This document shows, piece after piece, positions 32,931-43,655 of a stretch of 64,000 bases of DNA. The number at the start of each line of letters is the position of its first letter. Position 1 is the first letter of the stretch. This stretch comes from Adiantum capillus-veneris (Eukaryota; Streptophyta; Polypodiopsida; Polypodiales; Pteridaceae). Made by a program: the position numbers and the translations under genes. The DNA is taken from the NCBI GenBank assembly GCA_014529385.2, contig CM043950.1:152336945-152400944 (forward strand), in the 5' to 3' direction. The notes beneath the pieces were generated by a model. That model was given only the letters and a program-made list of their open reading frames with translations. It ran no database searches and was not told the DNA's origin.

Positions 32931-33499
32931 ACCTGCACAATCTCCGGTCTGTGCCAACTGCACTTAAATCTACATATGCTTTTGACCTTAAGCTCTTTCC
33001 ATCATCATACTCACATTATGAAAAAAGAAATAAGGCTTATACCCTATCATCAATTTTCTAGCTTAATCATTAGGTAGCCGCCCATCAAAAATCTCTGAGC
33101 CGTATTTGCCGTATCTTTAAAGCATTCAATTATGGATAACCTGTTTAGTGAACCCCGCCAGACTCAAGTGCTTCAGTCGAGATAAAGTATGCCTTACTCT
33201 GTCTGCACACGGAATGGCCGTCAAGTCCTTTACCTCAAGTTCTCGTAGCAGAACCAACTCAAAAGATGTGAAGATACTTCATCAATTCTCCAAAGAAATC
33301 ATTTGGAAGCCAACCATGTAATCTTATTGAACGGATAACCAAACACTCTCCTGACTTAGCATAATCTAGAAAACAAAACCTCGCATCATGCAGCCTGCTA
33401 CATCAGGCATCTAGTATCCTCTGCATCTGCAACTTGCACTTTAGTAACCCCCAGGATCAAATGGAATAATAAGGAATTTCCCACGCACTGGAGCATCAT

Positions 33500-35390
33500 A
33501 ATATCCACATGAGCATACATCTCGCATATCAATCAACATCAAGCATTTCTGGTGCAAATATGCTCCCCCTGGTTCAAATAGCAGTCAATTACTATGCATA
33601 CTTAAGAATATCCAACCATATTGAATCTGCTTATGAATATCCTTGGACTCTCCTGGATCAAACACCATTGAGATCACATAGCATTGATGGGCTCCGCAAT
33701 GTACTAAAGCTTCACCTAAAGCATAGTGCAACACCCACATACCGTAAACTTTTGGCAACTTAAGATCATTACCAAAAACCATTAAAGAAATTTGACTCCC
33801 TTTTACTGGCAGCCAAGACATCACTGAATTAAGCATCGTTAGGAATAGCATCCAAATCCATCCACATTTGGCACATTGTCCAAGCAAATGAAAAACCTTG
33901 TGCACTTTTTGTAGTATCAAGGATGATTTAGAATCATCACCCCCTCTAGCTTCATAGCCATCACAAAAAAACTTGGGAGTCTCTCCACCTTTATCATCAG
34001 ACAAATTTTCACCTATTGGGATTTCATCTTGATCATGAAAAACAGATTTATCCTGCAGATCTTCATCCGTAGCATCCTCAGGAAAATCACCCTTATAAGT
34101 CTCAACATTAATCAAAATTGTAGGAGTTATCTCCTCATGGAGTCCAACTACAAGCATAGATGTAAAATCCCTATCCATAACTTGTTCACAATCAGCATGA
34201 TCTATACTCATCGATATCATCCTCTGCTTCCTCATCTGCATCCATGTTACTTAGTAATACATCATAGCACTGTAAAGGTTCATTTGGTACCCCCTCTGAA
34301 GAGGTACACGCATCAAGAAGCTCTTCTATACTGTCATGATCGTCTCCTTCAGATCTAAACAAGAAATCATCAATTATGGCATCCTCTTCCATGATAATAG
34401 CATATCTAAACATATGGTTAGTAGAAATCATAGAATCATTGACATCCTCAGGATCATCCTATGCTGGGTCCACAATCTTGGCCACTTCATCCGCTATTGT
34501 GTATATAATAGCTTTGTTCATGCAATCATCTGCAGCAAACATGTTTTCCTGCTTGCCTATAGTGCTGATAGTTTTAGAAATATCCTATAGACACTCATTT
34601 GCTTGATGAACTCATTCAGAATAACCCATGTCAAGGTCGACAACTTGTGAACCACTTGTTGTACAGTCTATGTCTTCACTTGAACCATTATTAGAGGTAG
34701 CGTCCATGCGAGCAATCTTTGAAAAAAAATCATATAAGTCTGTTTCAACATTAAATTCATCGTTTACCTTTTCTACATTTTCAGAATAATTAGTTCCTCT
34801 GAAATTGAATCTGCTACTTCCAGCTCAACATTTTCTTTGGCTTTGCTTCTTGTAAAAATATGATCCCAGAATTGATCGTAATTAAGGATGTGCACTTGAT
34901 CCCCTTCACCTTTACTGAAGACAACCTGGCTTCGTTCAGTAATCTCTTTTATTTCTAGGTCTAGAATCCTTGAGCTTTCGTAAATAAATTCCTCTGCAAA
35001 ATAGTCCCACCGTGTGGAATATACTTCTACCAGTTCTTGAACATGCTTTGTAAAATCCGAGTTTACAACCTCTTCAAAATCTGCAGTCGTTCGATTTTTT
35101 GGAAAATTTTGGCTCTTCATCTCAGCTTCATAACATGCAATAAAACCTTCTGGATCATATCCCTGAAAGTTACGATACTGCTCCCAGACATCATCAAGTG
35201 CTAGCTCTACAACATCATCAATTTCTTTTTTGTATGCATGGCTTTCACTTCCTACAGACATCCCTGAACTAATTCCATCATTTTAGGCAAATCTAAAACT
35301 GCTATATTTTTATCAAATCCATTGGCACTAAAATTGTCAATAAACTGCTTTAATTCTTCCTACATCTCCATCTTTACCTCCCACCCCGAC
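33500..35390 (-). pseudogene. LARD-B acidic ORF, unknown protein
   Basis: Reading right to left: M-E-M near 35375, E-L-K-Q-F-I-D-N-F, then frame 35261-34773 (162 codons) with G-Y-D-P-E-G-F-I-A-C-Y and W-D-H-I-F, then 34431-34192 and 34241-33585. Several frameshifts and stops join these pieces. Much of it is strongly acidic (E-E-A-E-D-D-I-D-E). The last frame has W-I-W-M and M-V-F-D-P-G near its end, echoing W-L-W-L and W-D-P-G-G in the LARD-A ORF. No RT, integrase, protease or zinc knuckle is seen. Confidence 0.55.
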
Positions 35391-35395
35391 TCGTT

Positions 35396-35412
35396 TCGCG
35401 CCGGGTTTACCA
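35396..35412 (-). other. Primer-binding-site-like sequence of LARD-B
   Basis: Minus-strand TGGTAAACCCGGCGCG starts four bases after the LTR end. The placement fits a PBS; the matching tRNA is not known to me. Confidence 0.55.
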
Positions 35413-35416
35413 AAGA

Positions 35417-36091
35417 TGTCAAGGGATATGTGTTCGAAATGTGAGTCGGGCAGGTGCCGGGCCTCTCACTGTGGGAAGTGTCAAGAGAACAAGAAAAACA
35501 GGTGAAAAAGACTTTGTCAATCATCGTAACCTTTAATTAATCAATTTAAACTTTGGGTACATTCTACTGGCAATAGCCAATTTGGGATGTTACCAGTACC
35601 AACACTTAGGTTCACTGAAATCAAGGAGTTTAGGCTCCCGTTACAATTACTCTGGCCATTAACGGCTCCACGATTCATCAAAAAGAAAAAACTAATTTAA
35701 GTTGCCGGTGACGAACAAAATCCTACTGTGCCGGTTTTCTTAGATCAGTTGTTCTACTGCTTGATATGTCTTCAATTACTGTCTTCAAATCCCTTCTTGC
35801 CCCTTCTTTAGCTCAAGAACAAGAGATTCTCTTGTCCAAGCTCGGAAGAGAGAGAAAGAGATTTCCCTCCTTGACCTCGACTCGACCTTCTCTCCTTTGA
35901 TTGCTTTGACCTTGGTTGCTTGTTTAATCTCGACCTTGCTTAGAATGTCCTCTTGCCTCGGCTTGCTCAAGCTTACTTCAAGACTTTCGTTTTCTTGTAA
36001 ATCTCCTTCTCACCTTGTCTTCCTCAAGCCTCGACCTCGATCTGTCTTTCTTGCCTTGGCTTGCTTCTTTGCTTGCCGAAAACAAGAGCGA
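35417..36091 (-). repeat. Truncated 5' LTR of LARD-B
   Basis: Matches 30718-31400 until gagcgag at 36085-36091, where cob-like sequence begins. The missing 1.5 kb of LTR does not reappear beyond the mitochondrial segment. Confidence 0.85.
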
Positions 36092-37030
36092 GCAAAATGT
36101 TAAGGAAAAGTAGGGCCAATAATGAAACAAAGATTGTTCCTATAGTGGCTGCTCCTCCTAATTTGTTAGGGATACTTCACAAAACAGCATGAGTTGATAA
36201 GGAAGACCATTTAAGTACAGTATGAGCCAGAATGAACATCGGATTCACATGCATATAATTGGCAGGGTGTCGTAAGACATTAGGTTCATAGAAGAGCCAA
36301 ATGAAAAAACAAATAGCAAATGCTACTCGACCTACTAAATCTTTAACATAAGGAAAGGGATAAAAAGCAATTTTATCCATAAAATACTTTAGAGCCAATG
36401 TATTATTGAATCTGTATTAATACAATGCAACCAAATAGATAGGACTAACCCCTGCAAGTACCAAAGGGAGCAAGTAATAAAGACTAGAAAAAAATTAAGG
36501 CGACAGTGTCTACAAAAAAACCACCCCAAAGCAAAGTAACTATGGTATTTCCTACTTTAGGTACAACAATGGTTGAGCTAGTAATTACTATAGCTCCCTA
36601 AAAGCGCATAAAACCCCAAGAGAGTATATAGCCTATAAAAACATTAACAATCATTAATAAAAAGATGACCATTCCGAGACACCAAATGAATTCTATAGGA
36701 CTAGTATAGCTTCCATAATATAGACCACAAAAAATATAAATATGAGCTGTAGTAAAAAACATACTGTCCCATTGGCATACATGTAACAAAGCAACCAGCC
36801 TCCCTTTACATCTCTCATAATGTGTTCTACACTGTTGAAAGCTAAATTGACATGAGGTGTATAATTTAGAGCCAAAATGATGCCAGTAATAATCTAAATG
36901 ACTAAACAAGGGCCCGCTAATGAACCAAATCCCCACCAATAATTTATATTGCTCAAAATTAGATGATCTATCAAATCTAGTTAAGTATAGGAAATAATGG
37001 CTATTTATTAACTAAGAGTCGCTTAGCCAT
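36092..37030 (-). pseudogene. cob: Mitochondrial cytochrome b pseudogene
   Basis: ATG at 37030 opens M-A-K-R-L-L-V-N-K, then two CAG-to-TAG changes and a frameshift near 36980. Clear cytochrome b follows: [66 protein letters not shown]. It ends near L-L-A-L at 36092, short of the C-terminus. Conserved arginines are replaced by TGT cysteine codons (L-L-C-Y, I-F-C-G). Cytochrome b is the central subunit of respiratory complex III; this copy cannot function. Confidence 0.93.
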
Positions 37031-37122
37031 GATAGTAATAATAGTTCTTTTGAGTATTCTTGTGTGCGGCCCTAGCATTTATTAAGCATCTATTTCAGTG
37101 GAGCTCAACTCTTTAGTGTTGA

Positions 37123-37369
37123 CTAATCCCAATCCAAAGTGCCTTTATTCCATTCGTAAATAAATCCAATGGTCAGATTCTATACAAACACCATTATGAA
37201 CCAAAATCCAAACCAACCAATCGTATTCAAGGATACTATCCAAGGAAATAAAAAACTCACTTCCAAATTAAAGATAATAATTAGAGGAGAGACCAAATAA
37301 AATCATATATCAGAACAACTTCTGACATCATTGGATAGATTGAAATTGTGTTCGTAAATCGACAATTTA
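37123..37369 (-). pseudogene. nad3: Mitochondrial nad3 pseudogene, 3' part
   Basis: From the CACTA-2 insertion point it reads K-L-S-I-Y-E, then D-I-*-F-Y-L-V-S (TGA where CGA arginine is expected), [35 protein letters not shown] and TAG at 37123-37125. This is NADH dehydrogenase subunit 3 of complex I. The 5' part is at 42426-42540. Cob follows 92 bp downstream. Confidence 0.92.
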
Positions 37370-37375
37370 CACTAT

Positions 37376-37615
37376 AAGAGGAGTAGTCTATAACTGCTAA
37401 CATTGCCGCGAAAAAACAAATGAAAATGGAGAGAGAAAAAATTGCATGTGTGGAAATAACCGCAACTCATAACGCGGTAGTGGTTTGGAAGCAATAAGCA
37501 CACTAATAGCAGCGCTAATATACTCGCTGCTATCACCGCAACTATTGCCGCTGATATCACCGTGTTGATTACCGCTAAACGGCCATTCAAAACTAAAGGT
37601 GCTCATTTGGGGTGG
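37376..37615. repeat. Left sub-terminal repeat region of CACTA-2
   Basis: Variants of ccgcaac, gcggta and taaccgc recur at 37400-37600, with counterparts near 42240-42300 at the right end (ggtaataactgagg, acgcggtaataat). Such arrays are where CACTA transposase accessory proteins bind in known elements; binding here is inferred. Confidence 0.55.
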
Positions 37616-38171
37616 CCCAAATGAGCACCTTTATTTTTGACCTGCATAAAACAATGAAACATCAAATTTTTTTTGAATGAGGATACAAAAAAACCAAAGA
37701 ATTGAAATTGAATTCACTTTACCTTGACAATATAATGTGCAGAAGATCAACTATTTAAAAGAGTTACAAGTAAAATGTAAGTAGTTGTATATACATTGTG
37801 CCACATTGGAACTTTACAAAAGTTTGGACAAATATTTTTCTATCTAATCCTCCTCATTCTCGTCGTCATCCAAAGGCACGTACATTTGATCACCTTGAGT
37901 TTATATAAACCCAAACCAAATTAAACAATTATCAACAGCTCAAAATAATTGATACAAAATTACTTGTTTAAACTTACTGCTTGTAGTGATCCAGCCACTA
38001 TGTTGAATTGCTTGCGAGAGATGTGGTTGTTCTCGCACATTTATCACCACGTATCAAGATCCACTACTGCTTTGTTTATTCTGGCGCTCACTGCCTTGAG
38101 ACGAGCGTCAATGCGCGCCGCTAGAGGAAGTTCGTCGACGGTGTTCTGGAAAAGATGGAGCGAAATGGAGT

Positions 38172-38277
38172 GGAGTAGGACCCTGTGATGCCATGGGAGT
38201 GGGACCCTGTGATGGAAGGGGAGTAGGACCCTGCGATGAAAGGGGAGTAGGACCCTGTGATGAAAGGGGAGTAGGAT
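38172..38277. repeat. 24-bp tandem repeat in CACTA-2
   Basis: Four to five copies of ggagtaggaccctgtgatga plus four bases. The period is divisible by three and the minus frame (38121-38411) reads repeated G-S-Y-S-P-F-I-T, but neither strand shows a known protein. Confidence 0.85.
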
Positions 38278-39269
38278 GAAAAGAAGGGGTCGTAGAATGA
38301 GGTGCCGCTGGTGCGGGTCTCTGGAGGTAAGAAGTCCCTCCCTGAATCCCCCATGGTTTGGACTACAGAGAAAGACCATAGGTTCCAAGCTGTGTGGAGT
38401 GTAGCGGCCAAACAATCCCTTTGTCGTACGAAGGTACTGGTCCCATAAAGAGAGCGCCCGCTATAGGTCAGGATCTACGATCGTGGAGAAACTTGAGAAG
38501 AGTAGGTGTAGGATGGTCATGCCTACGAGTAACAAAAATAAACCTATGAACTCATGGTTTAGGGTTAATTAGCCAAAAACAATATTTTTCTCTTCACTTG
38601 CTCTCACCACCTCAAGACTGAGGTCCACTGGAGGCGATGTCCACTCCGGGTGGGAGTCCACTTGGATGTGAACATACAAAAGAAGATCCAAATGGCTGCT
38701 ACCCAGTAGGTGGTCTCTCACTTGACATCTACATTATGGAGAGAAATATGAGATTTTGCTTTGCCCCCTATTCTCTCATCTATAAATGCGTACACAAGTA
38801 TCTTAGCACACAAGAACGTAGATACATATACATACTAGTAGACCTAAGTAGAGGCTAGTAGTGCCAAAGGTCAAGTGGCACCTCTTTAGATATCATCACA
38901 GTCTCAACCGTGGATTGGAGCCTCGACACTTGAGACTTGGATTAGCAAGTGATGGTGTCAACCCTTTCGGCACTAAGTCTACGTTATGCAGAACTTGGCT
39001 TGTGGTGATCGTCAGCTACAATATTCCACCATGGGTGACAACCAAGAAGGGAGATAAACTTCTTTCCTTACTTGTGTGAGGGAAGTACAAAGTGTGAAAT
39101 ATTGACGTCTATCTGAAGCCCCTCATCAAGGAGTTGGAGGAGTTATGGCGAGGCATTCTTGTTGTAGATGTCTCACTTGCAAAGTGGGGGGAGAGAATCC
39201 ATTGTGAGGGAAATCCTTACATGGACTATGCAGGGATGTCCTGGGCTTGGAGAGATTTTTGGTATCTCC

Positions 39270-39312
39270 CTTTTCCTCTCTCTCTCTCTCTATCGCTCTA
39301 TCTCTCTCTCCC
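39270..39312. repeat. (TC)n tract in a CACTA-2 intron
   Basis: Pyrimidine-rich simple sequence inside the proposed intron 39262-39353; it could serve as its polypyrimidine tract. Confidence 0.7.
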
Positions 39313-40890
39313 TTTAGTTTTGTCTATCTCTAACGATATGATATGTATGCAAGGTTGTCCACATCGGGTCATAATGCATGTCCTACTTGCGGTCCATCAT
39401 TGGTGACAGAGAGGCTCGATGCCTTGTGCAAGGTAATCTATCCAAACAACCATCATTTCTTACCCCAAGGGCATAGCAAGCACAAGGCTCCAAACAACGA
39501 GAAGACCCCTCTAAAGCTCACGATAACAGATTGGGCAACCATTTTGGAAGAGCACTACAACAACAATCTGGCTTTGTGCCCTCCACCAAAAGGTATGTTA
39601 AGGTATTCCATGTTGGAAGAACTTAAAAATACAACACCTCTTCAATCCCATGCACATATTCAAGAATGTAGCCCAAACACTAAGGGACCACATTATTATC
39701 AAGAATGACTCTTTGTGTGAGGGAGGATTTGAGGATTTTGAAATGTCTCCCTGCCTTTGTTACTCCATGCCATGTCCCCAATGAAAATATTGTGCTTTCC
39801 AAAGCACCATGGATGCTTGCCAAAGAAGAATTAGACAAAGTGAAGGGTACCATTGCTTCTATTCGCACACCAACAGGATACATGAGGTCGCTAAACGGAG
39901 TTTTTACAAAAGCGAAGAAAGGTGGAAGCATTCAATTGTATGGGTTGAAGTCCAATGATTGGAAGAAGATGCTTTAGGTAATGTCCCTCTCCCTTTTCTA
40001 TATATATTTTGTGTGTATGACTTTCTCTCACTTTCCCTTCCCCTAATTTACATTGTAGTTCATTCTGTCGGTGAGTCAGGGATGCTACTTTCAAACTTGG
40101 AGAGCTAGTAAGGTACACCACAAGACTCCACTCAACTACACTTTTTCTATGTACAAAATAATCTCAACCAGCACTTAGTGTATCCTTGTGTGTTTTCTTG
40201 TAGATTTGTGTGCTATCCCTACTGCTCAAACACTTGCAGCACAGATTGTGTGTGCCATTGAGGATGCATTTCCTCAATTGGTGCTTCTTAGTCAAATCCA
40301 CCTCTTTGTTCACATGGTGGAGGAGATTGCTATATGTGGACTAGTGCACGCATGATGGATCTTCTTCTTAGAGAGGTTTTTAAAGACTCTTAAATATTTT
40401 GTGTGGCTACTGTCTCAATTAGAGACATGTATGTCTGAAGGGTGGATCGTGCAAGAGGCATTTGTTTACATCTCACAGTATTTGGTACAAGTTGATCATT
40501 CAATCCCTTGCATGTGGTCAAACAAGGAAGATGCAAGGATCATGACTTCACACTTTCCAAGTGGAAAGGGAAAACTACTTAACATGGATATGAATCTAGC
40601 CCGAGTGGTTAATAACTTCTGTATTCTCAATTCAAAGATTATGACCAAGTAGGTGGACTTATGGACAGTGGCAAAGGCAAGGTGTTTGCAACAAAGAGAA
40701 GCATGGAAACAAGCACGTGTTAGAAGGAGGGCACCCAAAGTGCCTAGACACCTTGCATGTTTCCCAGATCTCATTAGTGAGAAGTGGATTCATGAGAGAA
40801 TGACCAAAGAAAAAGCACGTGGAGAAGACATCAACAACAAAGAATGGGAGTATGCACAAGGCTATGTACTAAAGGTAGAGTACTCATATA

Positions 40891-41231
40891 CCTAAAGCAT
40901 ATTGTAAATTTTTTTCTTGATTTTATCTTTGTATTTGATAAAAGATAATTTGTAGTGCCTTTTGTTTAACTCTCTGTGGTCAAAGGGTCGTCAATTTTGT
41001 ACGCGCCACATTGATGAGCGTAGGACCACCATAGATTGTGCCATCATGGGCAACTTTGATACCTAAACCATATTGTAAAATTCTTTCTTGATTTTATCTT
41101 TGTATTTGATAAAAGATATTTTTTAGTGCCTTTTGTTTAACTCTATGTGGTCAAAGGGTTGTCACTTTTGTACCCGCCACATTCACGAGCGTAGAACCAC
41201 CATGGAATGTGCCATCATGGGCAGCTTTGAC
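40891..41231 (+). repeat. 171-bp tandem duplication of an intron-exon junction
   Basis: Units 40891-41061 and 41062-41231 are alike at most positions. Each contains the end of an intron and a coding block reading F-C-T-R-H-I-D/H-E-R-R-T-T. Only one copy is needed in the transposase, so a coding block was duplicated with its splice acceptor. Confidence 0.85.
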
Positions 41232-42035
41232 ATAAATGGTGATTAATCTAGGTACTGTGGAATTATTGAAAGGATACTAAAGGTTAATTTTGGAACCTTT
41301 CATACCTTCATGTTTGAGTGCAAGTGGTTTGCAAATGTGTCTAGACGACATGAGAATGCCCTCTACATGGTGGACTCTAGTGTGCATCACACAAGGAGGT
41401 ATGACAATCTAGTTTTACCGTGCAATTGTGAGCAGGTGAGTGATAGCTACCTTTTTTATTCTTATTTTCTTGTAGCATTAATTATACCACTGTTACTCAC
41501 TTTGAGCTTCTCTTTTATAGGTCATCTATATCCCACCAATCCACCAACTAAAACTTTGGTTCGTAATTCCTGTAACACCTCGGGGGAGAACCACTTTTTC
41601 CATTAATGAAGTGTAGACCATCTTTGACCCTCTTCCTCCTTCAACTTTGGATGAGGTTGAGACAAAGGAGAGGGAGGTTGATGAATCAAGTCGGGCGGCG
41701 GCAAGTCTTAGAGAGGATGATTGTATTGATGATGAAGATGATGAGATGGAGGATGACGAATTTGAAGCCAATGCATCCACAAACGATAATTCCGTTTCTC
41801 TCTTTATTGATTTAGGAGCCATGTGCTTAGAACTGGATGATGATTCATGTAGGGATCTTTTGGAAGATGATTCATAAACATTTTGCATACTTTAAGCTCT
41901 GCAGATTTTTGGTCGTGTAGTCCATTCATCTTTCTCTCCCCCTCGTCCTCTCTCTAATTTTGTGAACATCCTCAATTATATTAATCAAGTGACAGTGATT
42001 ATTTTCATTGTAACCAAGTGTAATCTTATTATCCA

Positions 42036-42051
42036 CCCCCCCCCCCCCCCC
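42036..42051. repeat. Poly-C run (16 nt)
   Basis: Uninterrupted cytosines near the right end of CACTA-2. See the poly-G run at 42165-42183. Confidence 0.95.
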
Positions 42052-42164
42052 TCTCTCTCTATTCCTCTCCCCCTCTTTCTCTTTCTTTCTCTTTTCTTTT
42101 TTAAATTTGAAAACTTCATACAATATTATATATTTTTTATTGAGAGGAGGGAAACAAAAAATTT

Positions 42165-42183
42165 GGGGGGGGGGGGGGGGGGG
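42165..42183. repeat. Poly-G run (19 nt)
   Basis: Uninterrupted guanines 113 bp from a poly-C run on the same strand; the two can pair as a stem, or fold as G-quadruplex and i-motif. Confidence 0.95.
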
Positions 42184-42425
42184 ATGTTTAAGCCAGAATT
42201 TGAAAGTTTAAGTGCTAAATTTTCCATAAAAAATAAGCGCTATAATATCAGGGGTAATAACTGAGGTAATAAACGCGGTAATAATAGTAGAAATAGTTGT
42301 GATAATAGTTTAAATACAAAAAAAAACCCACTCTCCTCTCTCTCTGCCTCTCCAGTTGAGTTTGGACCTTCTCTCTACAAAACAAGGTGAAAGACTGCGA
42401 TAAACAACTAGAGATTTTCATAGTG

Positions 42426-42540
42426 TTGTCTGGATAAGTCAAACATTTTAAAACAACTGCAAAAGAGGCACCGACTAGGATTAGGGAAAGTAGCAAACCA
42501 ATGCCCAAGTAGAGATGAATAGGAGTAAATTCAAAAATAG
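42426..42540 (-). pseudogene. nad3: Mitochondrial nad3 pseudogene, 5' part
   Basis: Minus reading E-F-T-P-I-H-L-Y-L-G-I-G-L-L-L-S-L-I-L-V-G-A-S-F ... L-T-Y-P-D matches the N-terminal membrane helix of NAD3. It stops at the CACTA-2 boundary and its next codons are found at 37369. The initiator ATG is not clear. Confidence 0.85.
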
Positions 42541-43281
42541 GGATAAAAGCGGATTCAAAGTTTATGTTTTTTGTCTTTTCTTTTCGCATTGTGTTTCTCA
42601 TCTCTTGTATCCATAACCTTTTTCTTTTTGTTTTTCAAATGGCTTTAAGGCTTACTTTTTGGCTTCTTTCCTTCCTAGATACAATTAAAATAGTGAACCA
42701 AGAAAAGACTCTTGAACTATTACTACTGCAACGACACATCTTTACTTTATAACATTTAGCAAACAACCTCGATAGTGTGATGAAATGGGGTCATGTCTTA
42801 GTTGGTTTTTTCAAGTCTAAACTCTATTAAAAAAAAAGGCTATATGCATGCACATATAAGCAATAGATTTTTTGTTTTTTGTTGACAAAAAACAGGACAA
42901 ACCTATATAATAATGAAACCCGTGAGAAGAAGATGATGATGATAACTTGTGATCAGTCCCTTTACATATAACTATGCTCTTAGAAACTCGACAATTACAA
43001 GCTATTATGGTGTCATTGATCAAGTTACGAATGGCGAAATGCAAAGGATTGATATTTAACAAGAGAGGCTCTTTTCAAGAAATCTCAATAGGGAAAGTGC
43101 ATCATAACTTTAAAAGAAAGGCCAAAGAAGACATGGAACTTTAATAGCCTGGCCATTCATAGAGCGACTAAACCTAGCTCTGATTTACTTAGCAGCCTCG
43201 CCATCATATCATAGGGAAAGAGCGTTTTGTAATTTTTGATTATGTACTGTACTTTAACATAATCATCAAGGAAAACTGTAT

Positions 43282-43370
43282 GATGAAATGGGATTCTAAC
43301 CCATGATCGATACAATGTATTGTATGTTGATTTAGAAAATTAATGCCTTCAGCCGCTCAACCATACCTCC
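43282..43370 (-). pseudogene. trnS: Mitochondrial tRNA-Ser(GCU)-like pseudogene
   Basis: Minus strand starts GGAGGTATGG, then a D-arm (ttgagcggctgaaggc), an anticodon arm around ttttctaaatc, a long class II variable arm (acatacaatacattgtatc) and a T-arm (catgggttagaatcccat). The anticodon reads TCT where GCT is expected, and the 3' acceptor strand no longer pairs with GGAGG. Upstream trnS next to nad3 is a known plant mitochondrial arrangement. Confidence 0.75.
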
Positions 43371-43377
43371 GAAAAGG

Positions 43378-43394
43378 GAAGGGATCGAACCTTC
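43378..43394 (-). pseudogene. Isolated tRNA T-arm
   Basis: Minus strand GAAGG-TTCGATC-CCTTC is a perfect 5-bp stem with a 7-nt T-loop, eight bases upstream of the trnS-like sequence. It looks like the 3' half of another tRNA in the same mitochondrial segment; identity unknown. Confidence 0.5.
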
Positions 43395-43610
43395 CCCCAA
43401 TGTTAGCTTGTATTTTTAAGTTATGTTCTATAATAAAAACAACAAAGTCTATATCTGTATCTATAAAAGGAAAGTACAAACTATGAAAATAAGATATGGT
43501 CAATTATCCACCCAAAAAAAATTAAAAATCCCATATACGAAAAAAAGTTGCAAATAAAGTTAATCCAAGTAACACAACAAAGTAATAATAATAGTAGGGT
43601 CAAGATACCA

Positions 43611-43655
43611 CTACCCTCCGAATAGAACGTGGAGATCTCCCCTCATATGGTCTTT
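43611..43655 (-). pseudogene. Group II intron domain V-like sequence
   Basis: Minus strand reads catatgaggggagatctc followed by cacgttctattcggaggg. This follows the pattern of the domain V region of organellar group II introns (GAGCCGTATG...CACGTACGGTTC) with several changes. It fits a mitochondrial source. The host gene is not visible. Confidence 0.45.

Larger units (their letters stand above)
30718..36091 (-). mobile_element. LARD-B, pol-less LTR retrotransposon, truncated
   Basis: The same sequence starts at 30718 and 35417 (tgtcaagggatatgtgttc), and both copies stay alike for about 670 bp. On the minus strand the right copy is followed by a PBS-like site and the left copy is preceded by a purine tract at 32917-32930, so the element reads right to left. 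Its interior (32931-35395) carries one degenerate acidic ORF and no enzyme domain. The 5' LTR is cut at 36091 by mitochondrial DNA. It is a second LARD-type family, distinct in LTR from LARD-A. Confidence 0.8.
36092..37369 (-). mobile_element. Nuclear mitochondrial DNA segment (NUMT), part 1: cob and 3' nad3
   Basis: Minus-strand cob and the end of nad3 lie in tandem, with stops and frameshifts that mark a nuclear pseudogene copy. Together with 42426-43660 it forms one insertion that CACTA-2 later split inside nad3. Confidence 0.9.
38861..41877 (+). pseudogene. CACTA-2 TNP2-type transposase gene with introns
   Basis: Order on the plus strand: L-G-L-A-S-D-G-V-N-P-F-G (38950), Y-N-I-P-P-W-V-T-T-K-K, I-D-V-Y-L-K-P-L-I-K-E-L; a likely intron 39262-39353; A-C-P-T-C-G-P and F-L-P-Q-G-H; L-R-D-H-I-I and L-C-V-R-E-D-L; G-L-K-S-N-D-W (39945) before an intron 39978-40058; a DUF4218-like block (H-L-F-V-H-M-V-E-E-I ... 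Y-I-S-Q-Y-L); then a DUF4216-like end (F-E-C-K-W-F-A ... V-D-S-S-V) with an 85-bp intron 41436-41520 (C-E-Q joins V-I-Y-I-P-P). The tail is acidic. Stops near 39078, 40352 and 41613 and frameshifts show it is inactive. N-terminal exons are not clear. Confidence 0.88.
37370..42425 (+). mobile_element. CACTA-2, En/Spm transposon inserted in nad3 of the NUMT
   Basis: Left end CACTATAAGAGG at 37370; right end, inverted, CACTATGAAAAT ending at 42425. The three flanking bases are tta (37367-37369) and ttg (42426-42428). Joining the outside sequences restores nad3 in frame (Y-P-x-x-L-S), so the boundaries are secure. Sub-terminal ends carry repeated ataaccgc / taacgcggta words. The interior holds a TNP2-type transposase gene with introns on the plus strand, now with stops. 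Total length is 5,056 bp. Confidence 0.9.

Noticed and set aside
42426-42540. Chloroplast ndhC rather than nad3
   Set aside because: Wording of both halves (S-L-N-T-I-G, T-I-G-F-I-Y-E-W) follows mitochondrial nad3, and cob lies next to it.
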